Shown here piece after piece: positions 10,207 to 19,167 of a stretch of 64,000 nucleotides of DNA. The translations under genes and the position numbers were made by a program. Below the pieces are notes generated by a model that was not told the DNA's origin, did no database searches, and saw only the letters and a list, made by a program, of their open reading frames with translations. Source of the stretch: 4572-13 sp964594065 (lineage in GTDB: Bacteria; Planctomycetota; Phycisphaerae; Sedimentisphaerales; Anaerohalosphaeraceae); contig CAZQKX010000012.1 in assembly GCA_964594065.1 (NCBI GenBank), positions 6,859 through 70,858 of the forward strand, written 5' to 3'. Every line of letters starts with the position of its first letter. Position 1 is the stretch's first letter.

Positions 10207-11334
10207 ATGACGAATAAAAAACTTATTTTGTTGGGAATAACTGCGGTCATTATGACTGCTGCGGCGATTTTGCTGAATAGTATCAGCAAAAAAGCCCATA
10301 TTGCAGACTTTAGTAATTCGGCTTTAATCGAAGGTTTGGATATTGACGCGGTGTCTGCGATTGATGTTTCCGGTGCAGGCGGCACGACGAATGTAAGGCT
10401 GCAGCGAGTCAATGGGCAATTCGTCGTGGCTGACAAAGATAATTATCCGGCTGATGTCAGCAAGATCAATTTGCTGATCAATAACTGTCTGGATATTCGG
10501 ACCAATGAAAAAGTTACATCGGACCCGGAGAATCATGCAGACTTGAAAGTGTCCGAAGATTCGGCTGCTTACAGGATATCCTTTTTAGGGCAGGATGATG
10601 GGCTGATCGTAGGGGCGGCCTTTTCGGAGGCGGATGCGAAAACAAACGCAGCGTATGGACGGCTGCTGGGCACGGATGATGTCTATGCCATTCAATATCT
10701 GCCGCGGTTTAATACGTTGGCGATGGATTATATGGATGCTCAGTTGCTGGACGTTGCCTATGAAAAAATTAACAGCGTTGCCGTTAAGATGCCCCAGGGC
10801 CGTTATGTTCTTTCAGTGTCCGCGGATAGTCAGGAAATCAAGCTCGAAGAGATGCCCGAAGGTAAACAATACAAGGCAACCGTTTATAAAACGGTTTTCA
10901 GTGCGTTAAACTCGGTTCGTTTTGAGGATGTCATAAAGCGGTCCGATGTTCCCAAAGATCTGGCTTTCGATCATACGTATACCTGCAAGCTGCATGATTT
11001 AACGGTGTACAAGTTGGAAATTGCACAAAAAGACGACAACGTTTATGTCAAGGCGTCTGCCGATTTTCTTGACAAGACGCCGGTGGAAAAAACCGTTGGA
11101 CAAATCGAGTCGGACGAGGAGTTGAAGAAAAAAGAGCTCAAGTTGCTGGCGGTCGATGCGGTCAAAGCATTTAATGCCGCGCACCGCGATTGGGTTTACC
11201 GAATTGCCTCCGGCAAGGCCGATGAATTGACAAAGCCGCTTTCCGAGCTGATCGAAGATATTCCGGAACCTGAGAACCCGGTACCGGCCGATGAAGAGGG
11301 TACCTCTGAGGCTTCGCAAAACACAAATCCTTAA
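10207..11334 (+). CDS. DUF4340 domain protein of the Gld-type operon
   Basis: A 375-residue protein with an N-terminal membrane anchor (ILLGITAVIMTAAAILL region) and a beta-rich extracytoplasmic domain of the DUF4340 type (VNGQFVVADKDNYPADVSKIN near residues 70-90). The start at ATG 10207 is preferred over an in-frame TTG at 10174 because GGAG at 10195-10198 is spaced 8 nt from it. The C-terminal tail is acidic and proline-rich (EDIPEPENPVPADEE). It follows the GldG-like gene by 33 nt and ends the operon, facing the convergent tex gene. DUF4340 proteins co-occur with GldA/F/G in many genomes; the biochemical role is not established. Confidence 0.85.
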   Translation: MTNKKLILLGITAVIMTAAAILLNSISKKAHIADFSNSALIEGLDIDAVSAIDVSGAGGTTNVRLQRVNGQFVVADKDNYPADVSKINLLINNCLDIRTNEKVTSDPENHADLKVSEDSAAYRISFLGQDDGLIVGAAFSEADAKTNAAYGRLLGTDDVYAIQYLPRFNTLAMDYMDAQLLDVAYEKINSVAVKMPQGRYVLSVSADSQEIKLEEMPEGKQYKATVYKTVFSALNSVRFEDVIKRSDVPKDLAFDHTYTCKLHDLTVYKLEIAQKDDNVYVKASADFLDKTPVEKTVGQIESDEELKKKELKLLAVDAVKAFNAAHRDWVYRIASGKADELTKPLSELIEDIPEPENPVPADEEGTSEASQNTNP

Positions 11335-11352
11335 AGGTGTTTAAAACGCCTT

Positions 11353-13626
11353 CTACATTCCCAGTGTCAGTTGGTCGGCCAGAGGTTTTGTGGCATCCAC
11401 GGTCCCTTTTGCCGGCTGCTTGGCTGGTTTGTGTTTTGGCTTTTGCGGCTTTGCTTTCATTTTCTTTTTTGCTTTTTCCTGTTTGTTCTGTGCGGCCTCT
11501 TTCAGTGACAGTTTGATGCGTTTTTTCTCGAAATCAAGTTCCAGAACCGTCACTTGGACGGACTGATGGACTTTCACGATGTCGGCCGGGTCTTTTACGA
11601 ACTGGTTTGCCATTTCACTGATATGGACCAGGCCGTCCTGATGAACGCCGATATCGACGAATGCTCCAAACGCTGTAATATTGGTCACGATCCCGGGCAG
11701 TTTCATGCCCGGTTTGAGGTCTTCGATCTTTTCAACCTCTTCGGCGAAAGCAAAGACCTCGAATGTGTCACGGGGGTCACGGCCGGGTTTGGCCAATTCA
11801 GAAAGGATATCCGTTAGTGTGGGCAGGCCGATCGTCTCTGTGATATATTTTTTCAGCTCGATCTTGCGGCGAAGATCTGCACTGCTCATGAGATCGCTGA
11901 CCGTGCAGTTCAAGTCTGAAGCCATTTGCTCAACGACACAGTAACTTTCCGGGTGAACGGCACTGGCATCCAGCGGGTTGGGAGCATTACGAATGCGCAG
12001 AAAGCCGGCCGCCTGTTCAAAGGCGCGGGCTCCCAGACGCGGCACATTTGTCAGATCCTGTCGGGAGCTAAACGGCCCGTTGTCATTACGGTGATCCACA
12101 ATTTTCTGTGCCAACTGAGGCCCAAGGCCTGATACGGACATTAGTAATTGCTTACTGGCGGTATTGACTTCAACGCCGACCTTATTTACGCAACTGACAA
12201 CGACGTCGTCCAACCCCTGCTTGAGAAGGTTTTGTTCGACATCGTGCTGATACTGACCGACACCGATCGACTTGGGATCGATCTTGACCAATTCGGCCAG
12301 CGGATCCATCAGTCGCCTGCCGATGGAAACGGCTCCCCGGACGGTAATATCTTCGGTAGGGAATTCCTTCCGGGCCGCTTCGGAGGCGGAGTAAACCGAT
12401 GCTCCGCTTTCATTGACCATGACGATCAATATATCCTTGCTCAGGTCCAAATTGCGGAAATAGGTTTCGGTTTCCCGCCCGGCAGTACCATTGCCGATCG
12501 CAATGGCTTCGATCTTGAATTCCGAACAGAGTTTGCGGATCTTTTCGGCATCATTGTCTGCTTTTTGCCGGCTGTTGTGAGGGAAAATGACATCGTGGCA
12601 CAGCAGCTTTCCCTGTTCGTTCAAGATAACAACTTTGCAGCCGGTACGAAAACCCGGGTCCACGGCTAACATCCGTTTTTGTCCGAGCGGTGCCGCCATT
12701 AACAACTGCTGAAGATTTTCCGCGAAAACCCGAATGGCTTCGATGTCCGCCCGTTTCTTGGTCTCCAGACGAACTTCAGTTTCCATGGATGACGATAGCA
12801 GCCGCTTGAATCCATCTTCGATCGCTGCCTTAACCTGCTGAGCACAGAGACTGTTGTTGACGATAAACAACTTTTCAAGAATTGCCTGGGCCTGCTCCTT
12901 TTCAACCTTGATCCGAAGTGTCAGGTATTCTTCCTTTTCCCCTCGCCGCATTGCAAGGATCCGGTGCGAGGGTGCCGAATGTGTCGGTTCGCTCCAGTCA
13001 AAATAATTCTCGTATTTCTGAGCCTTCTCTTCTTTGCCTTTAATAATCTTTGTCTGAAAAAAGCCCTTGCTGAAATAAAAATCACGAATTATTTCGCGGG
13101 CTGTTTTGTCTTCACTGAATTGTTCAGCCAGAATATCGCGGGCTCCGGCAAGTGCCTGCTCCGCATTTTCAATATCGTTTTCCTGGTTGATAAATGCGGC
13201 AGCTTCTTTTACGGGGACAGCTTTTTCGTCTTGTGCCAGTAAAAGCTTTGCAAGCGGTTCCAGCCCCTTTTCACGGGCAACCATCGCACGAGTACGCCGT
13301 TTGGGGCGATAGGGCAGGTAGATATCCTCCATGGCGGTCATGGTCAAAGCTGCTTCGATCTGTTCGCTGAGTTCCTCGGTTAACAGTTCTCGTTCCGTCA
13401 GGGATTTAATGATGGTCTGCTTTCGCCGGTTCAGTTCGGCCAGTTGGTTCAATCGATCACGAATTTGGGCGATGGCGACTTCATCCAGTGTTCCGGTTAC
13501 TTCTTTGCGGTACCGGGCAATAAACGGAACGGTTGCACCTTCGGCTAACAAAGCGGCCGTAGAGGTGACCTGTTTAAGCGGTATATTCAGTTCGGTTGAG
13601 ATTTGCTGGAAATAATCCTGACTCAC
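11353..13626 (-). CDS. tex: Transcription accessory protein Tex (RNA-binding, S1 domain)
   Basis: 757 residues, the normal length for Tex. The N-terminal helical domain begins SQDYFQQISTELN and carries the family signature VPFIARYRKEVTGTLDE. A YqgF/RNase H-like domain (MLAVDPGFRTGCK), helix-hairpin-helix repeats (VSGLGPQLAQKIV, VPRLGARAFEQAAGFLRI) and a C-terminal S1 domain (PGIVTNITAFGAFVDIGV) follow in order. The tail after S1 is Lys/Pro-rich. It starts at GTG 13626 with AAAGGA 6 nt upstream. Tex is a conserved cytoplasmic nucleic-acid-binding protein that affects transcription and stress tolerance. It is convergent with the Gld operon; the minus-strand HPr-domain gene lies 60 nt upstream. 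Confidence 0.97.
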   Translation of the reverse strand: MSQDYFQQISTELNIPLKQVTSTAALLAEGATVPFIARYRKEVTGTLDEVAIAQIRDRLNQLAELNRRKQTIIKSLTERELLTEELSEQIEAALTMTAMEDIYLPYRPKRRTRAMVAREKGLEPLAKLLLAQDEKAVPVKEAAAFINQENDIENAEQALAGARDILAEQFSEDKTAREIIRDFYFSKGFFQTKIIKGKEEKAQKYENYFDWSEPTHSAPSHRILAMRRGEKEEYLTLRIKVEKEQAQAILEKLFIVNNSLCAQQVKAAIEDGFKRLLSSSMETEVRLETKKRADIEAIRVFAENLQQLLMAAPLGQKRMLAVDPGFRTGCKVVILNEQGKLLCHDVIFPHNSRQKADNDAEKIRKLCSEFKIEAIAIGNGTAGRETETYFRNLDLSKDILIVMVNESGASVYSASEAARKEFPTEDITVRGAVSIGRRLMDPLAELVKIDPKSIGVGQYQHDVEQNLLKQGLDDVVVSCVNKVGVEVNTASKQLLMSVSGLGPQLAQKIVDHRNDNGPFSSRQDLTNVPRLGARAFEQAAGFLRIRNAPNPLDASAVHPESYCVVEQMASDLNCTVSDLMSSADLRRKIELKKYITETIGLPTLTDILSELAKPGRDPRDTFEVFAFAEEVEKIEDLKPGMKLPGIVTNITAFGAFVDIGVHQDGLVHISEMANQFVKDPADIVKVHQSVQVTVLELDFEKKRIKLSLKEAAQNKQEKAKKKMKAKPQKPKHKPAKQPAKGTVDATKPLADQLTLGM

Positions 13627-13686
13627 GTAGGGTCCTTTCTTGTGTTGGGTGTAAACAGGTTGAATTCAAAGTGTGAGCAACGGCAT

Positions 13687-15234
13687 CTACTCTCGCTGTC
13701 GCAAATATTGAAGCCGATCCGGCAACGGGATATTATTACCAAAATTGTCTTCGCCGTAGCCATTATCTGCAAGCAGTTTAATGTCTTCCAGAACTCTTTT
13801 GTCACCGACAAATACAGCCAGAATGTCAGTTCCAATGTCAATTTTTCCGGTGACCAGCAGCTTGGCAATTTCATCAGTTACCTGTTCCAGGAGATTGGCT
13901 TCCGGCTGAAACGGTTTTTCCTCTATCTTCAAAGGCTGTTCATAAATGATGACCTTTCCGCGTTCGGCCAATGTCATAATAACATTGCGAATGACCTTGT
14001 GGCTGTTGGCTTCATCGGTTTTTGAGGAGGTCAGTTCCAGGTTAATGATCTCCTGTGCAAGAGAGCGGCGCTTGTGGGCATTGATCTTCTCGTTGGCACG
14101 GAACAATTCTAATGGAGAGCTTGCTTCATACGTGTCACCTTCCAGTTTCATCTTGACCTCGCTTCCATAATGCAAAACCAGTTTAGAGATGAGTGTTGAG
14201 GGACGTACATGGAAGCCGCGATAGGGCGGGACCGGAACTTCGATTTGGGTGATCTCCGTATAGCGCTTCAACATGTTTTGGCAAAGCAATTCGGCACAGT
14301 CGAGGAATCGTGATACGAAGTGGATGCAGTAATGAATGAGTGTTTCAAGGAGTCTTTCGGGATCAACTAAACGCTTTCGGCCCTTGGTAATATGCTGTGC
14401 GGCAGGGCCGGCGTGACGCTCATAATAATGCGCCAGATCGCGAGCGGTGCGAAGCAGGTGCAAAACAACACTGATATGACCGCGTAACACGGGAAGATCT
14501 TTATCAACGACCTCGGTCTCCGTTGTTGAGACATAGGTATCATAAAGCGATTGAAGATTATGGAAGCGAAGTTCCAGGGAACGGAGTTTTTCTTCGCTGA
14601 TAGGGCCGGTTAATTCGCATAGATAGGACTTCGGCTCAGCTTTTTTTCGCGGAAGCACCCGCTTGCTTTCTGCGGCCAGGTTGAGAAATGCGGTTGCCAG
14701 AAGTGTTACTGTTTGCGAAACCGCATCAACTTTACGCATGGCAAGGTCGTGTGGCAATCGTCCTGAGGGCAACGGTTCTCCATAAAAGCCGATTACCTTA
14801 GACATCTCAGGCAGATTCAAGTGAAGTTTTCCAGCTTCTTCCAGAAGTTGTTCAGCCGACTTTAATAGGATTTCTTCAGAAAAAAGAAGTGATTCCTCTG
14901 TCATTATAGAAAAGTCCTGCTCGACATCAAGAAGGCGATAAGCGGGAGTTGAGTGCTGAATGTGGAGCAGTTCATAACTGACATTGGAAAAAAGCTTAAT
15001 CGCAGCGGTCAGGGAACGAAATCGAGCCCAGCGACAATTGTTGCGAGCGCCGTAAGAATCCAAAAGCTCCTCGATCTGGGTGGATTGTGATAATAATTCC
15101 CCCAACAAAGGACGGGTAAGGAGTCTTTTCTGGCCGACGTTGTTGATAATATAATATGCCGCATTAAAGTATCGTGTGGCTCTGCTGGCCACTAGATCTT
15201 TAAAATGCTTATATGATATGGTTACAGGGCCCAT
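13687..15234 (-). CDS. Large helical protein with embedded HPr-like phosphocarrier domain
   Basis: 515 residues. Most of the chain is helical and unrecognised. From about residue 330 to 410 it resembles HPr: GFHVRPSTLISKLVLHYGSEV matches the GLHARPA...L active-site helix of HPr, with His342 and Arg344 at the positions of the phosphorylated His and its Arg partner, followed by the expected beta strand and an ANEKINAHKRRS helix. The C-terminus (about 460-515) is a small mixed domain. No signal peptide is seen. No PTS enzyme I, HPr kinase or EII gene is in the window. It lies between exonuclease III and tex on the same strand. The HPr assignment rests on the motif and order of elements; function as a phosphocarrier or regulator is inference. 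Confidence 0.7.
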   Translation of the reverse strand: MGPVTISYKHFKDLVASRATRYFNAAYYIINNVGQKRLLTRPLLGELLSQSTQIEELLDSYGARNNCRWARFRSLTAAIKLFSNVSYELLHIQHSTPAYRLLDVEQDFSIMTEESLLFSEEILLKSAEQLLEEAGKLHLNLPEMSKVIGFYGEPLPSGRLPHDLAMRKVDAVSQTVTLLATAFLNLAAESKRVLPRKKAEPKSYLCELTGPISEEKLRSLELRFHNLQSLYDTYVSTTETEVVDKDLPVLRGHISVVLHLLRTARDLAHYYERHAGPAAQHITKGRKRLVDPERLLETLIHYCIHFVSRFLDCAELLCQNMLKRYTEITQIEVPVPPYRGFHVRPSTLISKLVLHYGSEVKMKLEGDTYEASSPLELFRANEKINAHKRRSLAQEIINLELTSSKTDEANSHKVIRNVIMTLAERGKVIIYEQPLKIEEKPFQPEANLLEQVTDEIAKLLVTGKIDIGTDILAVFVGDKRVLEDIKLLADNGYGEDNFGNNIPLPDRLQYLRQRE

Positions 15235-15355
15235 TGCTTGGCTTATCCTGAATGATTTTAATTCCTATTCTATGTTGATATTACCCACATTAAGTCTCAA
15301 TACACAAAATCATACATGGTTTCGTGAAAAATTCAAGCCTGACGACACCAATTTT

Positions 15356-16129
15356 TCATTCAATCTCGAATTGTGCCAGTAAAAATGTATGATCGCTGGG
15401 TTTTGTCCACCCGCGTGGTCCCTTGTCAATTCGGCTCTCCGTGCAAGCATCTGCCAAAGGCCTCGTTGCCATGATATAATCCAGACGCCATCCGATATTC
15501 CGTTGAAATCCGTTCGGAACCCGATAATCCCAGAAAGTGTAATGATCCGGTTCCGGATTAAATTTTCGAAAAACATCAATAAATCCCCACTGTGCCACAT
15601 TTTCGAAGGCTTCCTGCACGGATTTACAGAAGCAGACGTGCCCCCAGAGCCGCTTGGGATCGTGAACATCGATGTCCTGACGGGCAACATTCATATCACC
15701 CAGCCAGAGCAGCGGTTCTTCGGGTCGATGATGTTGTTGGAGATATTCATGCAGCCATTGAAACCAATCTAACTTGTATTGAAATTTTTCAGAAGCCACA
15801 TCCATTCCCTGAGGAATATACGTATTCAGGATAGTAACCGGGCCGATTTTCGCTTTTAAAAACCGGGCCTGATCTGCCGGGTCCTGACTTAAATGCGAGA
15901 CAACCTCAACGGCCGGTTGTTTACTGACGATGGCGACGCCGTTATAGGCTTTTTGTCCACGGTAAACGAGATGGTATCCTGTTCGATCAAATGCATCGAT
16001 CGGGAAATCTTTATCCTGCACTTTAGTTTCCTGGATCGCCAACATGTCCGGCTGATTGGCATCAAGCCATTTCAATATAATATCTAATCTGCTGCGCAAT
16101 GAGTTAGTGTTAAAAGTAGCGATGAGCAT
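15356..16129 (-). CDS. xth: Exodeoxyribonuclease III (AP endonuclease)
   Basis: 257 residues of the EEP/ExoIII family. The N-terminus MLIATFNTNSLRSRL, the metal-binding Glu in LAIQETKV, GVAIVSK, the WLGDMNVA motif (catalytic Asp/Asn) and the C-terminal RLDYIMAT and KPSDHTFLLAQ (catalytic Asp-His) are all present, so it should be an active abasic-site endonuclease and 3' exonuclease. The start is only 7 nt after the stop of the glycosyltransferase gene, so the two are probably cotranscribed. The RBS is weak and lies within the end of the upstream gene. Confidence 0.96.
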   Translation of the reverse strand: MLIATFNTNSLRSRLDIILKWLDANQPDMLAIQETKVQDKDFPIDAFDRTGYHLVYRGQKAYNGVAIVSKQPAVEVVSHLSQDPADQARFLKAKIGPVTILNTYIPQGMDVASEKFQYKLDWFQWLHEYLQQHHRPEEPLLWLGDMNVARQDIDVHDPKRLWGHVCFCKSVQEAFENVAQWGFIDVFRKFNPEPDHYTFWDYRVPNGFQRNIGWRLDYIMATRPLADACTESRIDKGPRGWTKPSDHTFLLAQFEIE

Positions 16130-16136
16130 AGACCAT

Positions 16137-18455
16137 TCAATCTTTCATTTTTGCTTGCGCATTGGTGTTGGACTTTGGGGATGTCTTTTTTTGTGTGTCG
16201 TGCGTTTTTCCAGTGTTTCGGCGAGGACCGTAGCTTTCAATGATGTCCAGCAATGCCAGCAAAAAACTGAGCATGCTTTCGGCGCCCTGGTTTAAATTGA
16301 CGGAGTTTTTCTCTAAACCGTCGCCGCACCCTTTTGTGCGAAAATCATAAAGAGGAAGAGATAGGTCATTATCGCCGAGAAACCAGTCAAACGCTTTCTT
16401 TTGCAATTTTAAATAGTTGGGGTTGTCGGTTGCTTCGTAGGCTTTTCCACACATCATAACGGTGCTGACGGCCTCCAACGGTTGTTGGTCAAATTGGGCC
16501 TTCGTTCCCTTGTAAGAATACCAACCATTGCAGCCGACAAAACTGAAATGGTCCTGATCAAATGTTTTTTCGAGAAGAAAATCACAGGTTTTCGTCGCGA
16601 TTTCAAGGTAGGTTTCATTGCCCATGGTCAGGTAAGCTTCGAACAGAGCATGCGGCAGCACTGCATTGTCGTAGCTCAATATATTTTCAAACCATTGCCA
16701 ATCGTCTTTTACGTTTCGTTCATAGAGATTGACGAGATATTCAGCCGCGGTGAACATTTGCCGTTTGACATCGCTGGCCCCGGGAAATTGAGCCAGATAA
16801 TCTCTCATGCCGAATATCGAATAGGATTTAGCGCGGGGTGAAAGCGTCGAAACATGCGGAGCGGATTTATCAAAAAAGTCTTTAATGATTGGGATTAGTT
16901 CCGGAAAAGGGGGGTTGGCAATGACCGAACCAAATGCCCATAAAGCACGTCCAAGACCATCATGGGCAGGTTCCGGGTTGATCCAATGGCGGTCATAACC
17001 CATGAAATTCCGAAACATTCCATTTTCACGCTGGGCATGGCAAATAAACGAAAGATACGTACTAAACAGCTTTAAAGCTTCCGGTGACGAATACTGTTTA
17101 TAGTATTTCACCATGGCGACAACGGCACGTGTGTTGTCATCGGTACAATATCCATGGTTACGGTCCGGCAGCATAAATTTGGCGTGCTGGATGAGGCCGG
17201 TTTCGTCCGTCAGCGACCGCAAGTGATCCAGAGAAGGTTCGGGCACCTCTACCAGAGAGGTGGCCTCCGTCTTTTGACTGAATGTTTTCGTTAGTGTTTT
17301 GGCTGGGGTTGTCTTTTTGCTGAATAATTTCCAATATTGCTTTCCGACCGTAGGCCACGTCATGGTTCGTCCGTAATCGTATGCTAAACGGCGCAGGCGT
17401 GAAAGCTGTGCCTCGTCGCGAACCAATTCAATAATGGCGTCAGTGAGATCTTTGGGGGCATTAAATGCAACTAGTTTGCCTCGGTTTTCGTCCAGTAATT
17501 CTTCTGCGGCCCAGTATGGGGTTGAGACCACAGCTTTGCCGGTTCCTACAGCAAACGCCAGGGTACCGCTTGTTAATTGCTCACGATTTTGGTAGGGGGT
17601 GACATAAATATCTGCGGCACATAGAAAATTATGAAGCCGTTCATCACTGACAAATTGGTTATAGAACATAACATTGTCCCCAAGCCCCAATTCCTCAACG
17701 ATGCGCTGAAGCTCAAAGCGGTATTCCTCACCGTCATGCCGCAGAACATCCGGGTGTGTCGCTCCCAGAATAATGTACAGCACCGAAGGGTCGGCTTCAA
17801 CGATCGCCGGCATCGCTTTCAGCATATTCTCGATTCCTTTATTTCGGCTCAAAAGACCAAATGTTAAAATCGTTTTTCGGCCTTCAATTCCAAATTTATG
17901 CTTATAATAGCTGCTGTCAACGAATGGCAGGTCAGGAATCCCGTGAGGGATCAGAAGGATTTTATCGGCATCGATCCCATAAATTTTCTGAAGCATTTCG
18001 ACGCCTCGATGATTCATTACAATAACTTTTTCTGAGATTGTGCAAACATCAATCAGGGACTGATAGTAGGACGGTTCAGGATCATTCAGTACAGTATGCA
18101 GTGTTGTAATGACGGGAGCATCGACACGCTTTAAGAAAAGATTCAGATAATTGCCGGCATCACCCCCGAAGAGACCGAATTCGTGTTGAACAGAGATCAG
18201 GTCAATGTGACTGAAGTTTAAGTAATCCGCTGCGCAAACGTAATCATTTTTAACGTTTTTACGAATTTCGAATTTTACAGGCTCACTGTATTGATGTTCA
18301 TGTGAGGTGACCATTGCAACGACAAGCGGCTCAAATGATGCGTGGACAGAAGCGGATATACTGGTGATCAAATCCTGGCAAAAAGTAGCGATACCGCATC
18401 TCCTCGGTAAATGTGAAGATATAAACGCGACTTTCCGTGAAGATTGCTTAGGCAT
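16137..18455 (-). CDS. Glycosyltransferase family 4 with C-terminal (alpha/alpha) glycosidase-like domain
   Basis: 772 residues. The N-terminal half (about 1-385) is a GT-B glycosyltransferase: SSHLPRRCGIATFCQDL at the start, LTFGLLSRNKGIENMLKA in the middle, and the donor-binding region EQLTSGTLAFAVGTGKAVVSTPY. The C-terminal half (about 415-745) is helical with LPDRNHGYCTDDNTRAV and GLGRALWAFG motifs, resembling an alpha/alpha toroid of glycoside hydrolases. This two-domain arrangement is known in Planctomycetota and Bacteroidota, often near GH130-type genes. The start has GAAGGGG 6 nt upstream and a consensus promoter lies at 18506-18533. Probably cytoplasmic glycan or mannoside synthesis/turnover; substrate unknown. 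Confidence 0.88.
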   Translation of the reverse strand: MPKQSSRKVAFISSHLPRRCGIATFCQDLITSISASVHASFEPLVVAMVTSHEHQYSEPVKFEIRKNVKNDYVCAADYLNFSHIDLISVQHEFGLFGGDAGNYLNLFLKRVDAPVITTLHTVLNDPEPSYYQSLIDVCTISEKVIVMNHRGVEMLQKIYGIDADKILLIPHGIPDLPFVDSSYYKHKFGIEGRKTILTFGLLSRNKGIENMLKAMPAIVEADPSVLYIILGATHPDVLRHDGEEYRFELQRIVEELGLGDNVMFYNQFVSDERLHNFLCAADIYVTPYQNREQLTSGTLAFAVGTGKAVVSTPYWAAEELLDENRGKLVAFNAPKDLTDAIIELVRDEAQLSRLRRLAYDYGRTMTWPTVGKQYWKLFSKKTTPAKTLTKTFSQKTEATSLVEVPEPSLDHLRSLTDETGLIQHAKFMLPDRNHGYCTDDNTRAVVAMVKYYKQYSSPEALKLFSTYLSFICHAQRENGMFRNFMGYDRHWINPEPAHDGLGRALWAFGSVIANPPFPELIPIIKDFFDKSAPHVSTLSPRAKSYSIFGMRDYLAQFPGASDVKRQMFTAAEYLVNLYERNVKDDWQWFENILSYDNAVLPHALFEAYLTMGNETYLEIATKTCDFLLEKTFDQDHFSFVGCNGWYSYKGTKAQFDQQPLEAVSTVMMCGKAYEATDNPNYLKLQKKAFDWFLGDNDLSLPLYDFRTKGCGDGLEKNSVNLNQGAESMLSFLLALLDIIESYGPRRNTGKTHDTQKKTSPKSNTNAQAKMKD

Positions 18456-18505
18456 TTTGTGCCCCTTCGTGCATTTAAACAGTCAACCTAAAAGAAGTTA
18501 ACATT

Positions 18506-18533
18506 ATTATAGGTATAATTGATGGCCTGTCAA
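18506..18533 (-). promoter_or_regulatory. Consensus sigma-70 promoter for the glycosyltransferase-xth genes
   Basis: Read on the minus strand, TTGACA (18528-18533) and TATAAT (18506-18511) are both perfect and are separated by 16 nt. The predicted start of transcription is near 18499, about 45 nt upstream of the glycosyltransferase start codon at 18455. This is the best-matching promoter in the window. Confidence 0.75.
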
Positions 18534-18635
18534 CAAATAGTGTAAACACGATGACCTCTGAGCACGAACTAATACCTACTAACAGAGAAAGATTAGCACA
18601 TATTATATAAATTTTATTGAAATTCATATTTTTTC

Positions 18636-18665
18636 TTGCACAATAGAGTAGGGAAAGTGTACTAT
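18636..18665 (+). promoter_or_regulatory. Candidate promoter of the Rrf2-cys-nif operon
   Basis: TTGCAC (18636-18641) is followed after 18 nt by TACTAT (18660-18665), in an AT-rich stretch 40-70 nt before the Rrf2 start codon. The sequence around and after the -10 (ACTATATATACCATAC) could hold an operator for the regulator itself, as Rrf2 proteins are commonly autoregulated, but no defined operator consensus can be assigned. Confidence 0.4.
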
Positions 18666-18705
18666 ATATACCATACTAAAACAATAGGATATTAGGAGAA
18701 ATAAA

Positions 18706-19143
18706 ATGAAGTTATCATCAAGAGCCAGATATGGAATGAGGGCAATCTTAGAACTTGCTCTGGAATACGGAAATCCCCCATTGCAGATCAAAGCAATCGC
18801 TGAGCGTGAAGATATTTCGAATAAATATCTTGAACAGTTGATTGCCATGTTGAAAGCTGCCGGTCTCGTTCGCAGTATTCGCGGCCCGCGGGGCGGTTAC
18901 CTGTTAGCGAAACCGCCTGCCGAAATTAGGCTTAAAGATGTCTTTGTGACCCTTGAGGGACCGATGATTCCTGCTGAGTGTATCGAGCACCCTGAATTTT
19001 GTCCTCGTTGTATGGACTGTGCGACACGCGATATATGGATAGAACTTGAGAATGCGATCAATGGTGTGCTGGAATCCGTGACGCTGGCTGATTTGGTGGA
19101 ACGGTCACTACATGGCAAAAAAGGCAGTAACTATCAGATATGA
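18706..19143 (+). CDS. Rrf2 family transcriptional regulator (IscR/CymR type)
   Basis: 145 residues. The N-terminal winged helix has the family signature MKLSSRARYGMRAI, ISNKYLEQLIAML and the wing SIRGPRGGYLLAKP. The C-terminal half has a Cys cluster ECIEHPEFCPRCMDCATR (four Cys), which suggests an Fe-S or metal-sensing type like IscR rather than Cys-free CymR. RBS GGAG at 18695-18698 with 7-nt spacing. It is the first gene before cysK, cysE, nadA, metY, nifU and nifS, so it probably senses Fe-S or cysteine status and controls the operon. Sensor and target are inferred from context. Confidence 0.92.
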   Translation: MKLSSRARYGMRAILELALEYGNPPLQIKAIAEREDISNKYLEQLIAMLKAAGLVRSIRGPRGGYLLAKPPAEIRLKDVFVTLEGPMIPAECIEHPEFCPRCMDCATRDIWIELENAINGVLESVTLADLVERSLHGKKGSNYQI

Positions 19144-19167
19144 TCACGATTTTTTGGTGAGGTAATT

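Noticed and set aside
11333..11352. Small hairpin AAGGTGTT..AACGCCTT between the Gld operon and tex as a terminator
   Set aside because: The stem is short and imperfect with no T-run, so it is not listed as a feature.
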